From: JAODBJ01 sp963782465
Lineage (GTDB): Bacteria > Actinomycetota > Acidimicrobiia > IMCC26256 > PALSA-610
Reading direction: 5' to 3'
Assembly (NCBI GenBank): GCA_963782465.1
Contig: CAWAJR010000006.1
Span: 682,001-746,000, forward strand
Length of the DNA: 64,000 bases
Position numbers and translations under genes: made by a program. The notes below the pieces were generated by a model. The model was not told where the DNA came from. It searched no databases and worked only from the letters and a program-made list of their open reading frames with translations. Positions 1 through 8,199 of the stretch are shown piece after piece (the first letter of the stretch is position 1; each line of letters opens with the position of its first letter).

Positions 1-507
1 GCCGCCGCGCTCGGCGCGACCGGCGTTCACGCGCTCGATCTCGTCGACGGTGAGCTCACCTCCGACCGGGCACACCAGGCGCGGGTGAGCGAGAAGATCC
101 GCGAAACCCGGCCCGATGTCGTGCTCGGCCACGACCCGTGGAAGCGCTACCGGTTACACCCCGATCACCGGCATGCGGGCATCCTCACCATCGACGCGAT
201 CGTCGCGGCGCGCGACCCCCACTTCTTCCCCGAGCAACAGTTCGCGCCGCACCGGCCGCAGCATCTGCTCCTCTTCGAAGCCGACGCGATCGACCACGTC
301 GAGCGGGTCGACGCCGCGCACGTCGACGCGAAACTGGACGCGTTGCTGTGCCATCGGAGCCAGTGGCGATCGACGATGGGTATCGACGATCGGCCCGAAG
401 ACCAGCGGGCCGCTTGGGAACGCGGCCAACGCGACGAGCTGGCGGCCGACGGGCTCCGGGTCGGGAGTCGATTCGCGGAACCGTTCGCCCGACTCGTCGA
501 TCTCTGA
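1..507 (+). CDS. PIG-L family deacetylase, 3' part
   Basis: The frame is open from base 1 to a TGA at 505-507, so the N-terminus lies outside the window and about 168 C-terminal residues remain. The visible HPDHRHAG motif followed by an aspartate-rich helix is typical of the LmbE/PIG-L fold, zinc-dependent enzymes that remove acetyl groups from N-acetylglucosaminyl substrates (MshB in mycothiol synthesis, Mca in detoxification). The first zinc motif (AHPDD) would be upstream and cannot be checked. The family is clear; which member (MshB, Mca or other) is not. Confidence 0.8.
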   Translation, partial: AAALGATGVHALDLVDGELTSDRAHQARVSEKIRETRPDVVLGHDPWKRYRLHPDHRHAGILTIDAIVAARDPHFFPEQQFAPHRPQHLLLFEADAIDHVERVDAAHVDAKLDALLCHRSQWRSTMGIDDRPEDQRAAWERGQRDELAADGLRVGSRFAEPFARLVDL

Positions 508-544
508 CCCCGGCGTTCGAGCGAGCGACGTCGCCCGAGGCGGG

Positions 545-1051
545 TTACGAATCGATCATGTCGAAGCTGATCGGGTGCAACGCCCGCATTGCGTCGATCG
601 CGTCGGACGGCGCATCGTCGACCGCCACGCTGATGCCCTGGTTCTTGGTGCCGGAGACGCCGACGCGAGCCGCGAGACTGAAACCGAACGCGCTCCCCGC
701 GGCACCACCGATGAGCGCAACGAGTGCAACTCGCACCGCGGCGTTGAGCCCACCGAAATGCAACAACGCGATCGGGCTTGCAACACACGCTCCGACGAGC
801 CAGCCGACCCACGTCGCAGGAACAATTGCGTTCGACATTGCTTTGTTGAATGCGGTCGGTTTCGGCGCGTGCTTCAGTGGCGGTTCGATCGCACCCATCG
901 GGTCGCTGTCGTACGACCTCACATGGAGCGTGACTCCGCCGACACGGATGGTGGTCGGATCTGCTCCGGCGCGCTGCGCTGCAGCCGCGGCACGATGCGC
1001 GAGCTGGCGCGTCCGGTAGACGCAGATCACACCCGTCCGTCCTTGCGGCAT
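545..1051 (-). CDS. predicted two-helix membrane protein
   Basis: 168 residues. An ATG at 1051 with AGGAG five bases upstream is preferred over an in-frame GTG at 1066. The N-terminal part (GVICVYRTRQLAHRAA) looks like a small alpha/beta domain. Two hydrophobic segments follow (about residues 75-100 and 105-130), the second rich in Gly and Ala as in glycine-zipper helices of general-stress-type proteins, and then a polar C-terminal tail. No catalytic motif was seen. It is convergent with the PIG-L gene. The function is unknown; stress-protein resemblance is only a weak impression. Confidence 0.6.
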   Translation of the reverse strand: MPQGRTGVICVYRTRQLAHRAAAAAQRAGADPTTIRVGGVTLHVRSYDSDPMGAIEPPLKHAPKPTAFNKAMSNAIVPATWVGWLVGACVASPIALLHFGGLNAAVRVALVALIGGAAGSAFGFSLAARVGVSGTKNQGISVAVDDAPSDAIDAMRALHPISFDMIDS

Positions 1052-1174
1052 CAATGCTCCTCGCACCCGGCATTCCCGGTGCCGGTGTACACCAAACCGA
1101 ACGCCCGCGACCTCCTCCGAGCGCGACGAAGGGCCTGATCGGGCCCTTCGTTCAGCTCGGTTGGAAACCGAAGG

Positions 1175-1564
1175 TCAGGAAGACTTCTTGGCGGTGCGCT
1201 TGCGCGTGGTACGACGAGCAGCCGTCTTCCGTGCCGGCGCCTTCTTGGCGCGCTTGACGGTGCGCTTCTTCGCAACCTTCTTCGCCGTCTTCCGCGTGGC
1301 CTTCTTCGCGGCCTTCTTGGCCGGGCGCTTGGCGGCCTTGCGGGCGGTGGTCTTCTTCGCCGCCTTCTTCGCCGTCTTGCGGGTGGCCTTCTTGGCAGTC
1401 TTGCGAGGGGCCTTCTTGGCCACCTTGCGCGTGGTCTTCCTCGCGGGAGACTTCCGCGCGGTTGCCTTGCGCTTCGCAGGCGCCTTCTTGACCGCCTTGC
1501 GCTTCGCAGGCGCCTTCCTGGCTGCCTTCTTCGTAGCCTTCTTTGCAGGAGGCACGGGCACCAC
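1175..1564 (-). CDS. lysine/alanine-rich basic protein (histone H1-like)
   Basis: 129 residues made almost entirely of Lys, Ala, Arg, Thr and Pro in short repeats such as KKATRKTAKKA and PAKRKAVKKAP, with no hydrophobic core. Such tails bind DNA through charge and are known as the C-terminal half of mycobacterial HupB and as histone H1-like proteins. It begins 90 bp after the HU stop codon on the same strand but in a different frame, with its own GTG start (1564; a further GTG at 1555 is equally possible). The likely role is nucleoid compaction alongside HU. The opposite-strand open frame here is a compositional shadow. Confidence 0.75.
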   Translation of the reverse strand: MVPVPPAKKATKKAARKAPAKRKAVKKAPAKRKATARKSPARKTTRKVAKKAPRKTAKKATRKTAKKAAKKTTARKAAKRPAKKAAKKATRKTAKKVAKKRTVKRAKKAPARKTAARRTTRKRTAKKSS

Positions 1565-1653
1565 CTTTCTTGGAGAGCTCTCGGGTAAAGGGGAAGTTCG
1601 AACTTCGAAATCACTCGGAACGCAGGGTGAGCGCCGCCCTACGTCCTACTTGG

Positions 1654-1932
1654 CTAACTCCCTTGTACGTGAGCTTTGAACTTCGAGCCCACCGTGAACT
1701 TTGCCGCCTTGCGCTCGGGGATCTGCACCGGCTGGCGGGTGCGCGGGTCGACGCCGGTGCGCGCCTTACGCAACGTGGGGGCAAACGTGCCGAATCCAGG
1801 AAGCGTGACTTTGTCTCCCCCCGCGACCGTGTTCTGCACGGCGTCGATGAACGCGTTCAACGCGCCCTCGGCGTCGCTTCTACTCACGCTCGCGCCTTGC
1901 GCGATCGCGTCGATCAGTTCGCCTTTGTTCAC
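1654..1932 (-). CDS. hup: HU family DNA-binding protein
   Basis: 92 residues starting at GTG 1932, fixed by GGAGGA at 1939-1944, six bases upstream. It begins VNKGELIDAIAQGASVSRSD and carries the HU signature GDKVTLPGFGTFAPTLRKARTG and the DNA-binding arm with the conserved DPRTRQPVQIP turn. HU dimers bend DNA and organise the nucleoid. Length matches ordinary HU (about 90 aa), not the two-domain mycobacterial HupB; the lysine-rich part is encoded separately just downstream. An open extension upstream of 1932 lacks HU similarity and is rejected. Confidence 0.93.
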   Translation of the reverse strand: MNKGELIDAIAQGASVSRSDAEGALNAFIDAVQNTVAGGDKVTLPGFGTFAPTLRKARTGVDPRTRQPVQIPERKAAKFTVGSKFKAHVQGS

Positions 1933-2365
1933 GCGCAGTCCTCCACGCGTCGTGGGTGTCCGTGACATGAGAACGTATTCGACATGGAAGGTCAAGCATT
2001 TCCGGGCGAAACAACGCGTAAGAAGTGCGCGCGTACACGTTTCCATGCGCGCGATCGCGCTTCGAGTGACGCGTTTCGTGGGGATACACGAATATCCGCG
2101 CGCAGTGCGCGATGATGGTGTCGTCGTTTTCGGCGTGAGCGACACGCGTGGTTCACGCGATCCCGCGCTCGATCTCGCGCGATATCTGCTGCGCGAGCGC
2201 GATCTCGCGTGTTGCGTGGCGCTCGCCATCGTGCAACTTGTTCGCGTTCTCGTCCGCGCGCGTCGGCCCGCGCGCGCGATCGACGGCCGCGTGCATGCGC
2301 GAACGCCCGGACGCGAAACGGAACCCGGTGTGCGCACCAGGTTCCGGTTGCGTTGCTGACGCCAG
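1933..2365. other. intergenic region upstream of hup
   Basis: A 433-bp gap between tRNA-Glu and hup that should contain the hup promoter. No credible gene was seen. Its composition is unusual: CGCG and GATC words are dense between about 2040 and 2290, and the decamer CGATCTCGCG occurs twice within 35 bp (near 2170 and 2201). No clear -35/-10 pair could be assigned. Confidence 0.5.
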
Positions 2366-2438
2366 CAGCCCCGAGCGGATTCGAACCGCCGTTTCCGCCT
2401 TGAGAGGGCGGCGTCCTAGGCCACTAGACGACGGGGCC
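2366..2438 (-). tRNA. trnE: tRNA-Glu (CTC anticodon)
   Basis: 73 nt. The 7-bp acceptor stem pairs GGCCCCG with CGGGGCT. The anticodon loop CTCUCAA is closed by CCGCC/GGCGG and gives anticodon CUC. The T-loop is TTCGAAT. The 3' CCA is not encoded. It lies 30 bp downstream of tRNA-Gln on the same strand, so the two are probably co-transcribed. Confidence 0.93.
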
Positions 2439-2468
2439 AAACACTGACCGGTGTACCGATCAGCAAAG

Positions 2469-2539
2469 CTCGGGGGGAGGACTTGAACCCCCAATGACAG
2501 GGCCAGAACCTGTTGTGTTGCCGATTACACCACCCCCGA
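2469..2539 (-). tRNA. trnQ: tRNA-Gln (CTG anticodon)
   Basis: 71 nt. The acceptor stem pairs TCGGGGG with CCCCCGA. The anticodon stem ACAGG/CCTGT closes the loop TTCTGGC, giving anticodon CUG. The T-loop is TTCAAGT. No encoded CCA. It lies in tandem upstream of tRNA-Glu and downstream of gltX. In bacteria without GlnRS both tRNAs are charged with glutamate by GltX, so the linkage is functionally sensible. Confidence 0.93.
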
Positions 2540-2561
2540 ATGGGTGTGCCGTGGTACCGGG

Positions 2562-3230
2562 CTACCGGCGTAACGGCCGGATCAGCATAGCGAGTCCGGG
2601 TACCAGCTTCCCCACATGACGTTCCTTGTCGAGGAGGTGGTATCCGAAGATCCGCCCCGCCCCCACTCGTAGCGTCTCGCTGAAAAGGCGGCGCAGTACC
2701 GCCGTGCCCTTGATCGGGCTCGTTCGCGTGGGCGACGTCACCGCGTGCAAGCCGACTTCGTGCGCGATGTCCTCGATGCGCGCCGAGTGGTACGGGTCGG
2801 AGACGAGCACCACGTGGGTGAGACCGCGTTGCTTCAGGAACCGTGCCGCGGCCTGCAACGACTCCCACGACGAACGTCCCGTCGTCTCGCGCAGGATCGC
2901 CGTGTCGGGCACACCGAGCTTGTGCAGGTACGCGGCACCCGCGGTCGCTTCCGTGAACTTGTCGCCCGGTTGCTTCCCGCCGGTGACCACGATCACCGGC
3001 GCGATGTGATGCTCGTAGAGCTGGTAACCGTGATCAAGCCTCGCCGCGAGGTCGGGTGACGGGACGCCGTTGTACTGCGCGGCGCCCAGCACGATGATCG
3101 CGTCCGACGGCCGTGCGTCGTCACGGCGCGAGGCGAGCCATACCTGCACGAAAGTCACCGACAGGTAGACGAAGAGCAGGACGAAGCACAACAGCACCAG
3201 CTTGATCGCGATCCGCAGCAGCCGGATCAC
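2562..3230 (-). CDS. YdcF/SanA-type DUF218 membrane-anchored protein
   Basis: 222 residues from GTG 3230, three bases after the gltX stop, so probably co-transcribed with it. One N-terminal transmembrane helix (residues about 7-28) is followed by the ElyC/SanA/YdcF domain: AIIVLGAAQYNGVPSPDLAARL, IVVTGGK, ATAGAAYLHKLGVPDTAILRE, SSWESLQAA and VLVSDPYHSAR. These blocks are the hallmarks of DUF218 proteins, which are linked to envelope and peptidoglycan homeostasis, but the reaction is unknown. The domain is full length. Confidence 0.85.
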   Translation of the reverse strand: MIRLLRIAIKLVLLCFVLLFVYLSVTFVQVWLASRRDDARPSDAIIVLGAAQYNGVPSPDLAARLDHGYQLYEHHIAPVIVVTGGKQPGDKFTEATAGAAYLHKLGVPDTAILRETTGRSSWESLQAAARFLKQRGLTHVVLVSDPYHSARIEDIAHEVGLHAVTSPTRTSPIKGTAVLRRLFSETLRVGAGRIFGYHLLDKERHVGKLVPGLAMLIRPLRR

Positions 3231-3233
3231 GGG

Positions 3234-4654
3234 TCAGAGGCGGTCGCGAGCCGAACGAAGACGCGCCACCGCGCGGTCGCGGGTCAGCAAGTCGATCGCT
3301 TCGAAGGCCGGCAGCCCGACGTCGCTGCCCTGCGTGACGATGAACACCGCCTTCATCGTCTTGCGGACGTGTAACCCGAGCGACTCGATCACCGGTCGGA
3401 GATCGATCCCTTCCGGGCCCCACTCACACGTTTCGAGATGCGCGATGGCCGCGTCGAGGAATTCCGCGACCCGCTCGATCTTGACGAGCTTTTCGAACGC
3501 CGCGGGATCGATCGTGAACTCGCGGTCGGGAACGAACAAGAATGCGACCTGCTGCGCGATCTGGACGAGGGTGGTTGCCCGCGGTTGCGCCAACCCCACT
3601 GCCTCCTCGAACACCCGGATGTCGAGCCGCTCGCCGTAGCGGTCACGCGCGAACGGCACCACCTCGGCCGCCAGTTCCGCGACCGAAAGCGCCCGGATGT
3701 GCTCGCCGTTCATCCAGTCGAGCTTCTTGTGGTCGAACATGGCCGCCGAGTGCGAGACCCGGTCGAGATCGAACTGGGCGACGATGTCGTCGGTCGACAT
3801 CACCTCGGTGCCGTCTTCGGCCCCCAGCCGAGGAGCGCGAGATAGTTGCGCACCGCGCTCGCCAGGTACCCGTCGTCGCGGAACTCCTCGAGTGCGACCG
3901 CGCCGTGCCGTTTCGAGAGCTTCGCCCCGCCGGGACCGAGGATCAGGGGCAGATGGGCGTAGGCGGGTGGCGTCGGCGAGCCGAGCGCCTTCCGCAACGC
4001 GAGGACCCGATGGGTCGAATCGATGAGGTCTTCGCCGCGCAACACGTGCGTGATTTCCATGTCGATGTCGTCGACGGCGTTGGCGAGAAAGAAGACCGGC
4101 GTACCGTTCGACCGCACGATCACGAAATCGGTGATCGTCGACCAGTCGACGGAAACCTCGCCCCGCACCAGATCGGTGAACGTGCTACGACCTTCGTCGG
4201 GGGTTCGGAACCGCAGCGACCGCGGACGGCCTTCGTGGGCCTGCGCGACCCGTTGCTCCGGGGTGAGGTCGCGGCAGCGGCCGTCGTACCCGGGCGCCCG
4301 CCCTTCGCGGCGGGCCTGCTCGTTGCGCTCCTGGACCTCCGCTTCGGTGCAATAACACTCGTACGCGTGGCCCGCCGCGACCAACCGGTCGGCCGCCGCG
4401 AGGTACGTGTCGAAGCGGTGGCTCTGGAGCAGCGGGCCTTCGTCCCAGTCGAGGCCGAGCCAGCGCAGCGTGACCTGGATCTGCTCGACCCATTCCGTGC
4501 GAGAACGGGCAACGTCGGTGTCTTCGATACGAAGGATGAACGTCGCGCCGGTATGACGGGCGAACAACCAATTGAACAACGCGGTGCGAGCGCTACCGAC
4601 GTGGAGCATGCCCGTCGGCGCGGGCGAGAACCGGACGCGCACCTCTGCCGTCAT
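3234..4654 (-). CDS. gltX: glutamyl-tRNA synthetase, frame broken by an apparent 1-nt deletion
   Basis: The N-terminal frame (4654-3800, 284 aa) holds the class I catalytic core: FSPAPTGMLHVGSARTA (HIGH-like), LRIEDTDVARS and the KLSKRHG loop (KMSKS type). The C-terminal half (GTG 3803 to 3234) continues the family as EVMSTDDIVAQFDLDRVSHSAAMFDHKKLDWMNGEHIR, the start of the anticodon-binding domain. Restoring one G near 3811-3820 joins them as GWGPKDGTEV and gives about 473 aa, the normal GluRS length. The enzyme charges tRNA-Glu (and often tRNA-Gln). A real split gene is possible because stop and GTG overlap, but a sequence error is more likely since gltX is normally essential. Confidence 0.9.
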
Positions 4655-4676
4655 GACGCCTCCGGAGTGTATGGAG

Positions 4677-5822
4677 TCAATCGCCGCCCAGCAGGCGCTT
4701 CGCGATCACGACCCGCTGCACCTGGTTGGTGCCCTCATAGATCTGCGTGACCTTCGCGTCCCGCATGTACCGCTCGGCCGGGAAATCGCGCGTGTAACCG
4801 GCCCCACCGAGCAGTTGTACGCAGTCGGTCGTGACGCGCATCGCAGTGTCGGCCGCGAAAAGCTTCGCCGTCGACGACGCGCGGGCGGTACCACCCCGGC
4901 CCTCGTCGATCAGCGAACAGGCCCGGTACACGAGCGCCCGGGCCGCGTCGACCTGCACGGCCATGTCGGCGAGCATGAACTGCACACCCTGGAAATCGGC
5001 GATGCGCCGGTCGAACTGCCGACGGTCCTGCACGTACTGCGTTGCCAGTTCGAGCGCCGCCTGCGCGAGGCCGAGCGCCTGCGCACCGACGATCGGGCGG
5101 GACTCGTCGAGTGCGCCCATCGCGTACGCGAAGCCGGCTCCTTCGTCGCCGATACGGTTCTCGGCCGGCACGATGCAGTCGTCGAGCACGACCTCGCCGG
5201 TCGGCGACCCCCGCATCCCCATCTTCTTCTCGAGCTTCCCGATCGAGAACCCCGGGAAGTCGCGCTCGACGACGAACGCGCTGATCCCGCGGTGCCCGGC
5301 TGCGGGGTCGGTCTTGGCGAACACGGTGTAGAAGTCGGAGACGCCCGCGTTGGTGATCCAGAACTTCTGCCCGTTCAACACGTAATGGTCGCCGTCGCGC
5401 ACCGCACGCGTCTGCATGCCGGCGACGTCGCTTCCCGCACCGACCTCCGACAGGCAGTAGCTCGCCTGGCACTCACCCGACGCGACCCGCGGCACGTAGC
5501 GTGCCTTGAGCGCGTCGCTGCCGTGACGGATCACGGGTGTCATCCCCAGCTTCGAGATGAACGTGAACAGGCTCGACGAACCGCACGCCCGCGCGACCTC
5601 CTCGACCGCGATCGCGTGCGCGAGCAGGCCGGCGGCTTGCCCGCCGAACGCTTCCGGGAACGCGAGGCCGGCAAAGCCCGCCGAACGCCACGCCTCCCAA
5701 CTCTTCCAGGGGTACTGCTCGAGTTCGTCGGCTTCCGCCGCGTTCGGCGCGATGCCGGTTTCGGCCAGGCGCCGCACCGACGCGCGCAGTTCTTCGTACT
5801 CGTCGGGGAGGACGAACGCCAT
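4677..5822 (-). CDS. acyl-CoA dehydrogenase
   Basis: 381 residues, the usual length. The ACAD fold is complete: N-terminal helical domain, middle beta domain with YCLSEVGAGSDVAGMQT and FWITNAG (FAD and substrate contacts), and C-terminal helical domain with DRRQFDRRIADFQGVQFMLADM and QLLGGAGYTRDFPAERYMRDAKVTQIYEGTNQVQR. The glutamate of IYEGTNQ is the canonical catalytic base of short/medium-chain enzymes. It oxidises acyl-CoA to enoyl-CoA using FAD and electron-transfer flavoprotein. It lies 22 bp upstream of gltX on the same strand and 9 bp downstream of the preceding hypothetical gene, so the three may share a transcript. The substrate cannot be told. Confidence 0.92.
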   Translation of the reverse strand: MAFVLPDEYEELRASVRRLAETGIAPNAAEADELEQYPWKSWEAWRSAGFAGLAFPEAFGGQAAGLLAHAIAVEEVARACGSSSLFTFISKLGMTPVIRHGSDALKARYVPRVASGECQASYCLSEVGAGSDVAGMQTRAVRDGDHYVLNGQKFWITNAGVSDFYTVFAKTDPAAGHRGISAFVVERDFPGFSIGKLEKKMGMRGSPTGEVVLDDCIVPAENRIGDEGAGFAYAMGALDESRPIVGAQALGLAQAALELATQYVQDRRQFDRRIADFQGVQFMLADMAVQVDAARALVYRACSLIDEGRGGTARASSTAKLFAADTAMRVTTDCVQLLGGAGYTRDFPAERYMRDAKVTQIYEGTNQVQRVVIAKRLLGGD

Positions 5823-5831
5823 CGCCGGCTG

Positions 5832-6404
5832 CTAGCCCGCGGTGTCGGTGGCAGCCGCTTCGGCGGCCGCGGTCTCCTCGACCGCGGCCCGGGCTGCGAC
5901 CGCCTGCCACTGCCCGACGCGGTCGCGTAACTCCGTCGGCGACGCGCGCAAGAGGTCTTCGGGGACGCGGTCGATCAGGGCCCGCCGGCGGCGGTAGTCG
6001 TGCGCCGCTTCGTGCACGAGCACGGCGCGCGCCTGCGCGAAGTCGCCGTTCGCGTCGTAGCCGAGCAGGTCGGCGGCGAAGTCGACGTCGCGAATCACCG
6101 GCGCCCGCCCGAACAGCGCGGCGCGGCGGGCCGCGATCTCCGCGACCACCGCGACCACGTCGCCGATGTACTCGTGGGGCGCGAGCCGGAAACGGTCCTT
6201 CACCCGGTTCGTGAGCGTGTACGCGTACCCGATGTTCGGGCCGGGCGCGCCCCGCAACGGGCCCGCCGGCTGGCCGCCGACGTTGTCGCCGGGGCGGGTC
6301 GCCCGCCACGACTTCGCGGGCGGGTAGGCGACCCCCGGCGCGAGGTTCTGCTGCTGGCGGGGACGGTCGTCGGGATCGGGCGAAACGAACGGATCGGTCG
6401 GCAC
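5832..6404 (-). CDS. hypothetical protein, proline-rich N-terminus
   Basis: 190 residues from GTG 6404. The start is supported by a TAGAAT -10 box at 6411-6416 ending six bases upstream, a leaderless-type promoter. The first 60 residues are proline-rich and probably disordered; the rest is predicted helical with YTLTNRVKDRFRLAPHEYIGDVVAVVAEIAARRAALF and a short Ala/Glu-rich tail. No transmembrane segment, signal peptide or known motif was recognised. It heads the acyl-CoA dehydrogenase-gltX string of minus-strand genes. Confidence 0.6.
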   Translation of the reverse strand: MPTDPFVSPDPDDRPRQQQNLAPGVAYPPAKSWRATRPGDNVGGQPAGPLRGAPGPNIGYAYTLTNRVKDRFRLAPHEYIGDVVAVVAEIAARRAALFGRAPVIRDVDFAADLLGYDANGDFAQARAVLVHEAAHDYRRRRALIDRVPEDLLRASPTELRDRVGQWQAVAARAAVEETAAAEAAATDTAG

Positions 6405-6410
6405 AACCGG

Positions 6411-6416
6411 ATTCTA
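6411..6416 (-). promoter_or_regulatory. -10 box, leaderless-type promoter
   Basis: TAGAAT ends six bases before GTG 6404, the spacing expected when transcription starts at the start codon. The same layout recurs before about ten genes here. Confidence 0.5.
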
Positions 6417-6495
6417 GAAGGCCGCGTGTGCAAACCCGGCGGTCGCGCCGGCGCGGCCGGGGCCGAGCGGCCCGGCGGTACACCGAGCGCGGGCA

Positions 6496-8199
6496 CTACG
6501 AGGCGGCCTGCAGCAACCCGAAGTGGATCGAGTCGAGCAGTGCCTGCCACGACGCTTCGATGATGTTCTCGTTGACCCCGATGGTCGTCCAGGTGGTGCT
6601 CCCGTCGGTGGAATCGATGAGCACGCGAGTCACCGCCTCCGTGCCGTGTTGCGTGTCGAGGACCCGCACCTTGTAGTCGGTGAGCTTCAACCGTTCGAGT
6701 TCGGGGAACCGGTGCATGAGCGCCCGGCGCAACGCGTTGTCGAGCGCGTTGACCGGACCGTTGCCCTCGGCCGTCGCGATGTACCGCTGGTCGCCGACGT
6801 GCACTTTCACGGTCGCTTCCGTCAGCACGCCGGGCCGTTCCTCACCGGTGAGGTAGTCGATACGGCGCGTGTCGTCGACGATGACGCGGAACGACTCGAC
6901 GTGGAACCAGTTCGGTTCCCATCCGGTCGCCCGGCGCATCAACAGTTCGAGCGAACCGTCGGCGACCTCGAAGTGGTATCCCTCGTGCTCGAGCCGTTTC
7001 AGCGTCTCGACGACGTCGGTGAGTTGCGGGCCGTCGAGTTCGAGGCCGAGTTCCTTCGCCTTGAGCACGAGCGTCGACTTGCCGGCCAGCTCCGACACCA
7101 CGAAGCGGGTGCCGTTGCCCACCGCGTCGGGTGAGACATGCTCGTACGCGTCGGGCCGTTTCGCGATCGCGCTCACATGCAGCCCGGCCTTGTGGGCGAA
7201 CGCCGAATGACCGACGTACGGCGCCTGCGGGTTGAGCGGCATGTTCACGAGTTCGGCGACGTGGTGCGCGACGGTGGTCAACCGGTGCATGCGCTCGGGG
7301 GGCAACGTCTCGATCCCCATCTTCAAGGTGAGGTTCGGGATGATCGTGGTCAGGTTGCAGTTGCCGGTGCGTTCGCCGTAGCCGTTGATGGTGCCCTGCA
7401 CCTGGACCGCCCCACCGCGAACGCCGGCCAACGCATTCGCGACGCCGGTACCGGCGTCGTCGTGCAGGTGCACACCGACGCCGACGTCGCCGCCGAAGTA
7501 ATCGACCACCGCGCGCACGGCGTCTTCGACCTCGAACGGGAGGCTGCCACCGTTCGTGTCGCACAACACGAGCCTTGTCGCGCCCGCGGTCGCCGCGGCC
7601 TCGAGTACCCGCAGCGCGAATTCGGGGTTGCGCTTGTACCCGTCGAAGAAATGTTCGGCGTCGAAGAGCACGTCGAGGCCGGCACGCGTGAGGAACTCGA
7701 CCGAGTCGCCCACCATCGCCGCGCCCTCGTCGAGCGTGGTCTGCAGCGCTTCGAGCACGTGGTAGTCCCACGTCTTGCCGACGATGCATGCCGTACCGGC
7801 ACCCGACTCGACGAGATGGCGCAGTGTGTCGTCGCTGTCGACCTTGCCTTTCACCCGGCACGTCGAGCCGAACGCGACCAGCGTGCTCGTCGTGAGCGTG
7901 AGGTCGGTCGGCGCCCGGCGGAAGAACTCGTCGTCCTTCGGGTTGGCACCGGGCCAGCCCGCCTCGATGAAGTGCACGCCCAGCCAGTCGAGTTGCTCCG
8001 CGATCCGCAACTTGTCCTCGACCGTGAGCGAGATCCCCTCCAGCTGCGACCCATCGCGCAACGTCGTGTCGTACACCTCAACTCTTCTGGTCGCGCTCGC
8101 AGGCTCGCCGCTCCCGCGAAGCTCGCTGCTCCTCCGTCGCGGGCGCTCGCCGCCTCTTGCAGCGTCGGGCCGCACACGGGGGCTACTCCCGCTAGCCAT
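6496..8199 (-). CDS. cimA: (R)-citramalate synthase
   Basis: The family sequence begins VEVYDTTLRDGSQLEGISLT and continues with the HMGL-like TIM barrel (metal ligands in GVHLHDDAGTGVANA, then GYGERTGNCNL) and a C-terminal LeuA-type allosteric domain, about 530 aa in all. The enzyme condenses pyruvate with acetyl-CoA to citramalate, feeding 2-oxobutyrate to isoleucine without threonine. Separate leuA is present at 47776-49320. The start is uncertain: ATG 8199 overlaps the ilvE stop (translational coupling) but adds about 39 low-complexity residues encoded by a GCTCGC-rich stretch (8094-8160); GTG 8175 or a start nearer 8082 are alternatives. Last gene of leuB-ilvE-cimA. Confidence 0.9.
   Translation of the reverse strand: MASGSSPRVRPDAARGGERPRRRSSELRGSGEPASATRRVEVYDTTLRDGSQLEGISLTVEDKLRIAEQLDWLGVHFIEAGWPGANPKDDEFFRRAPTDLTLTTSTLVAFGSTCRVKGKVDSDDTLRHLVESGAGTACIVGKTWDYHVLEALQTTLDEGAAMVGDSVEFLTRAGLDVLFDAEHFFDGYKRNPEFALRVLEAAATAGATRLVLCDTNGGSLPFEVEDAVRAVVDYFGGDVGVGVHLHDDAGTGVANALAGVRGGAVQVQGTINGYGERTGNCNLTTIIPNLTLKMGIETLPPERMHRLTTVAHHVAELVNMPLNPQAPYVGHSAFAHKAGLHVSAIAKRPDAYEHVSPDAVGNGTRFVVSELAGKSTLVLKAKELGLELDGPQLTDVVETLKRLEHEGYHFEVADGSLELLMRRATGWEPNWFHVESFRVIVDDTRRIDYLTGEERPGVLTEATVKVHVGDQRYIATAEGNGPVNALDNALRRALMHRFPELERLKLTDYKVRVLDTQHGTEAVTRVLIDSTDGSTTWTTIGVNENIIEASWQALLDSIHFGLLQAAS

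Noticed and set aside
1161..1679. Hydrophobic Phe/Ala-rich plus-strand protein
   Set aside because: It is the exact antisense of the lysine-rich gene (AAG read as CTT, GCC as GGC) and lacks a ribosome site.
3803..3820. Programmed ribosomal frameshift in gltX
   Set aside because: No slippery heptamer is visible, and six other genes show similar breaks, so an indel error is simpler.
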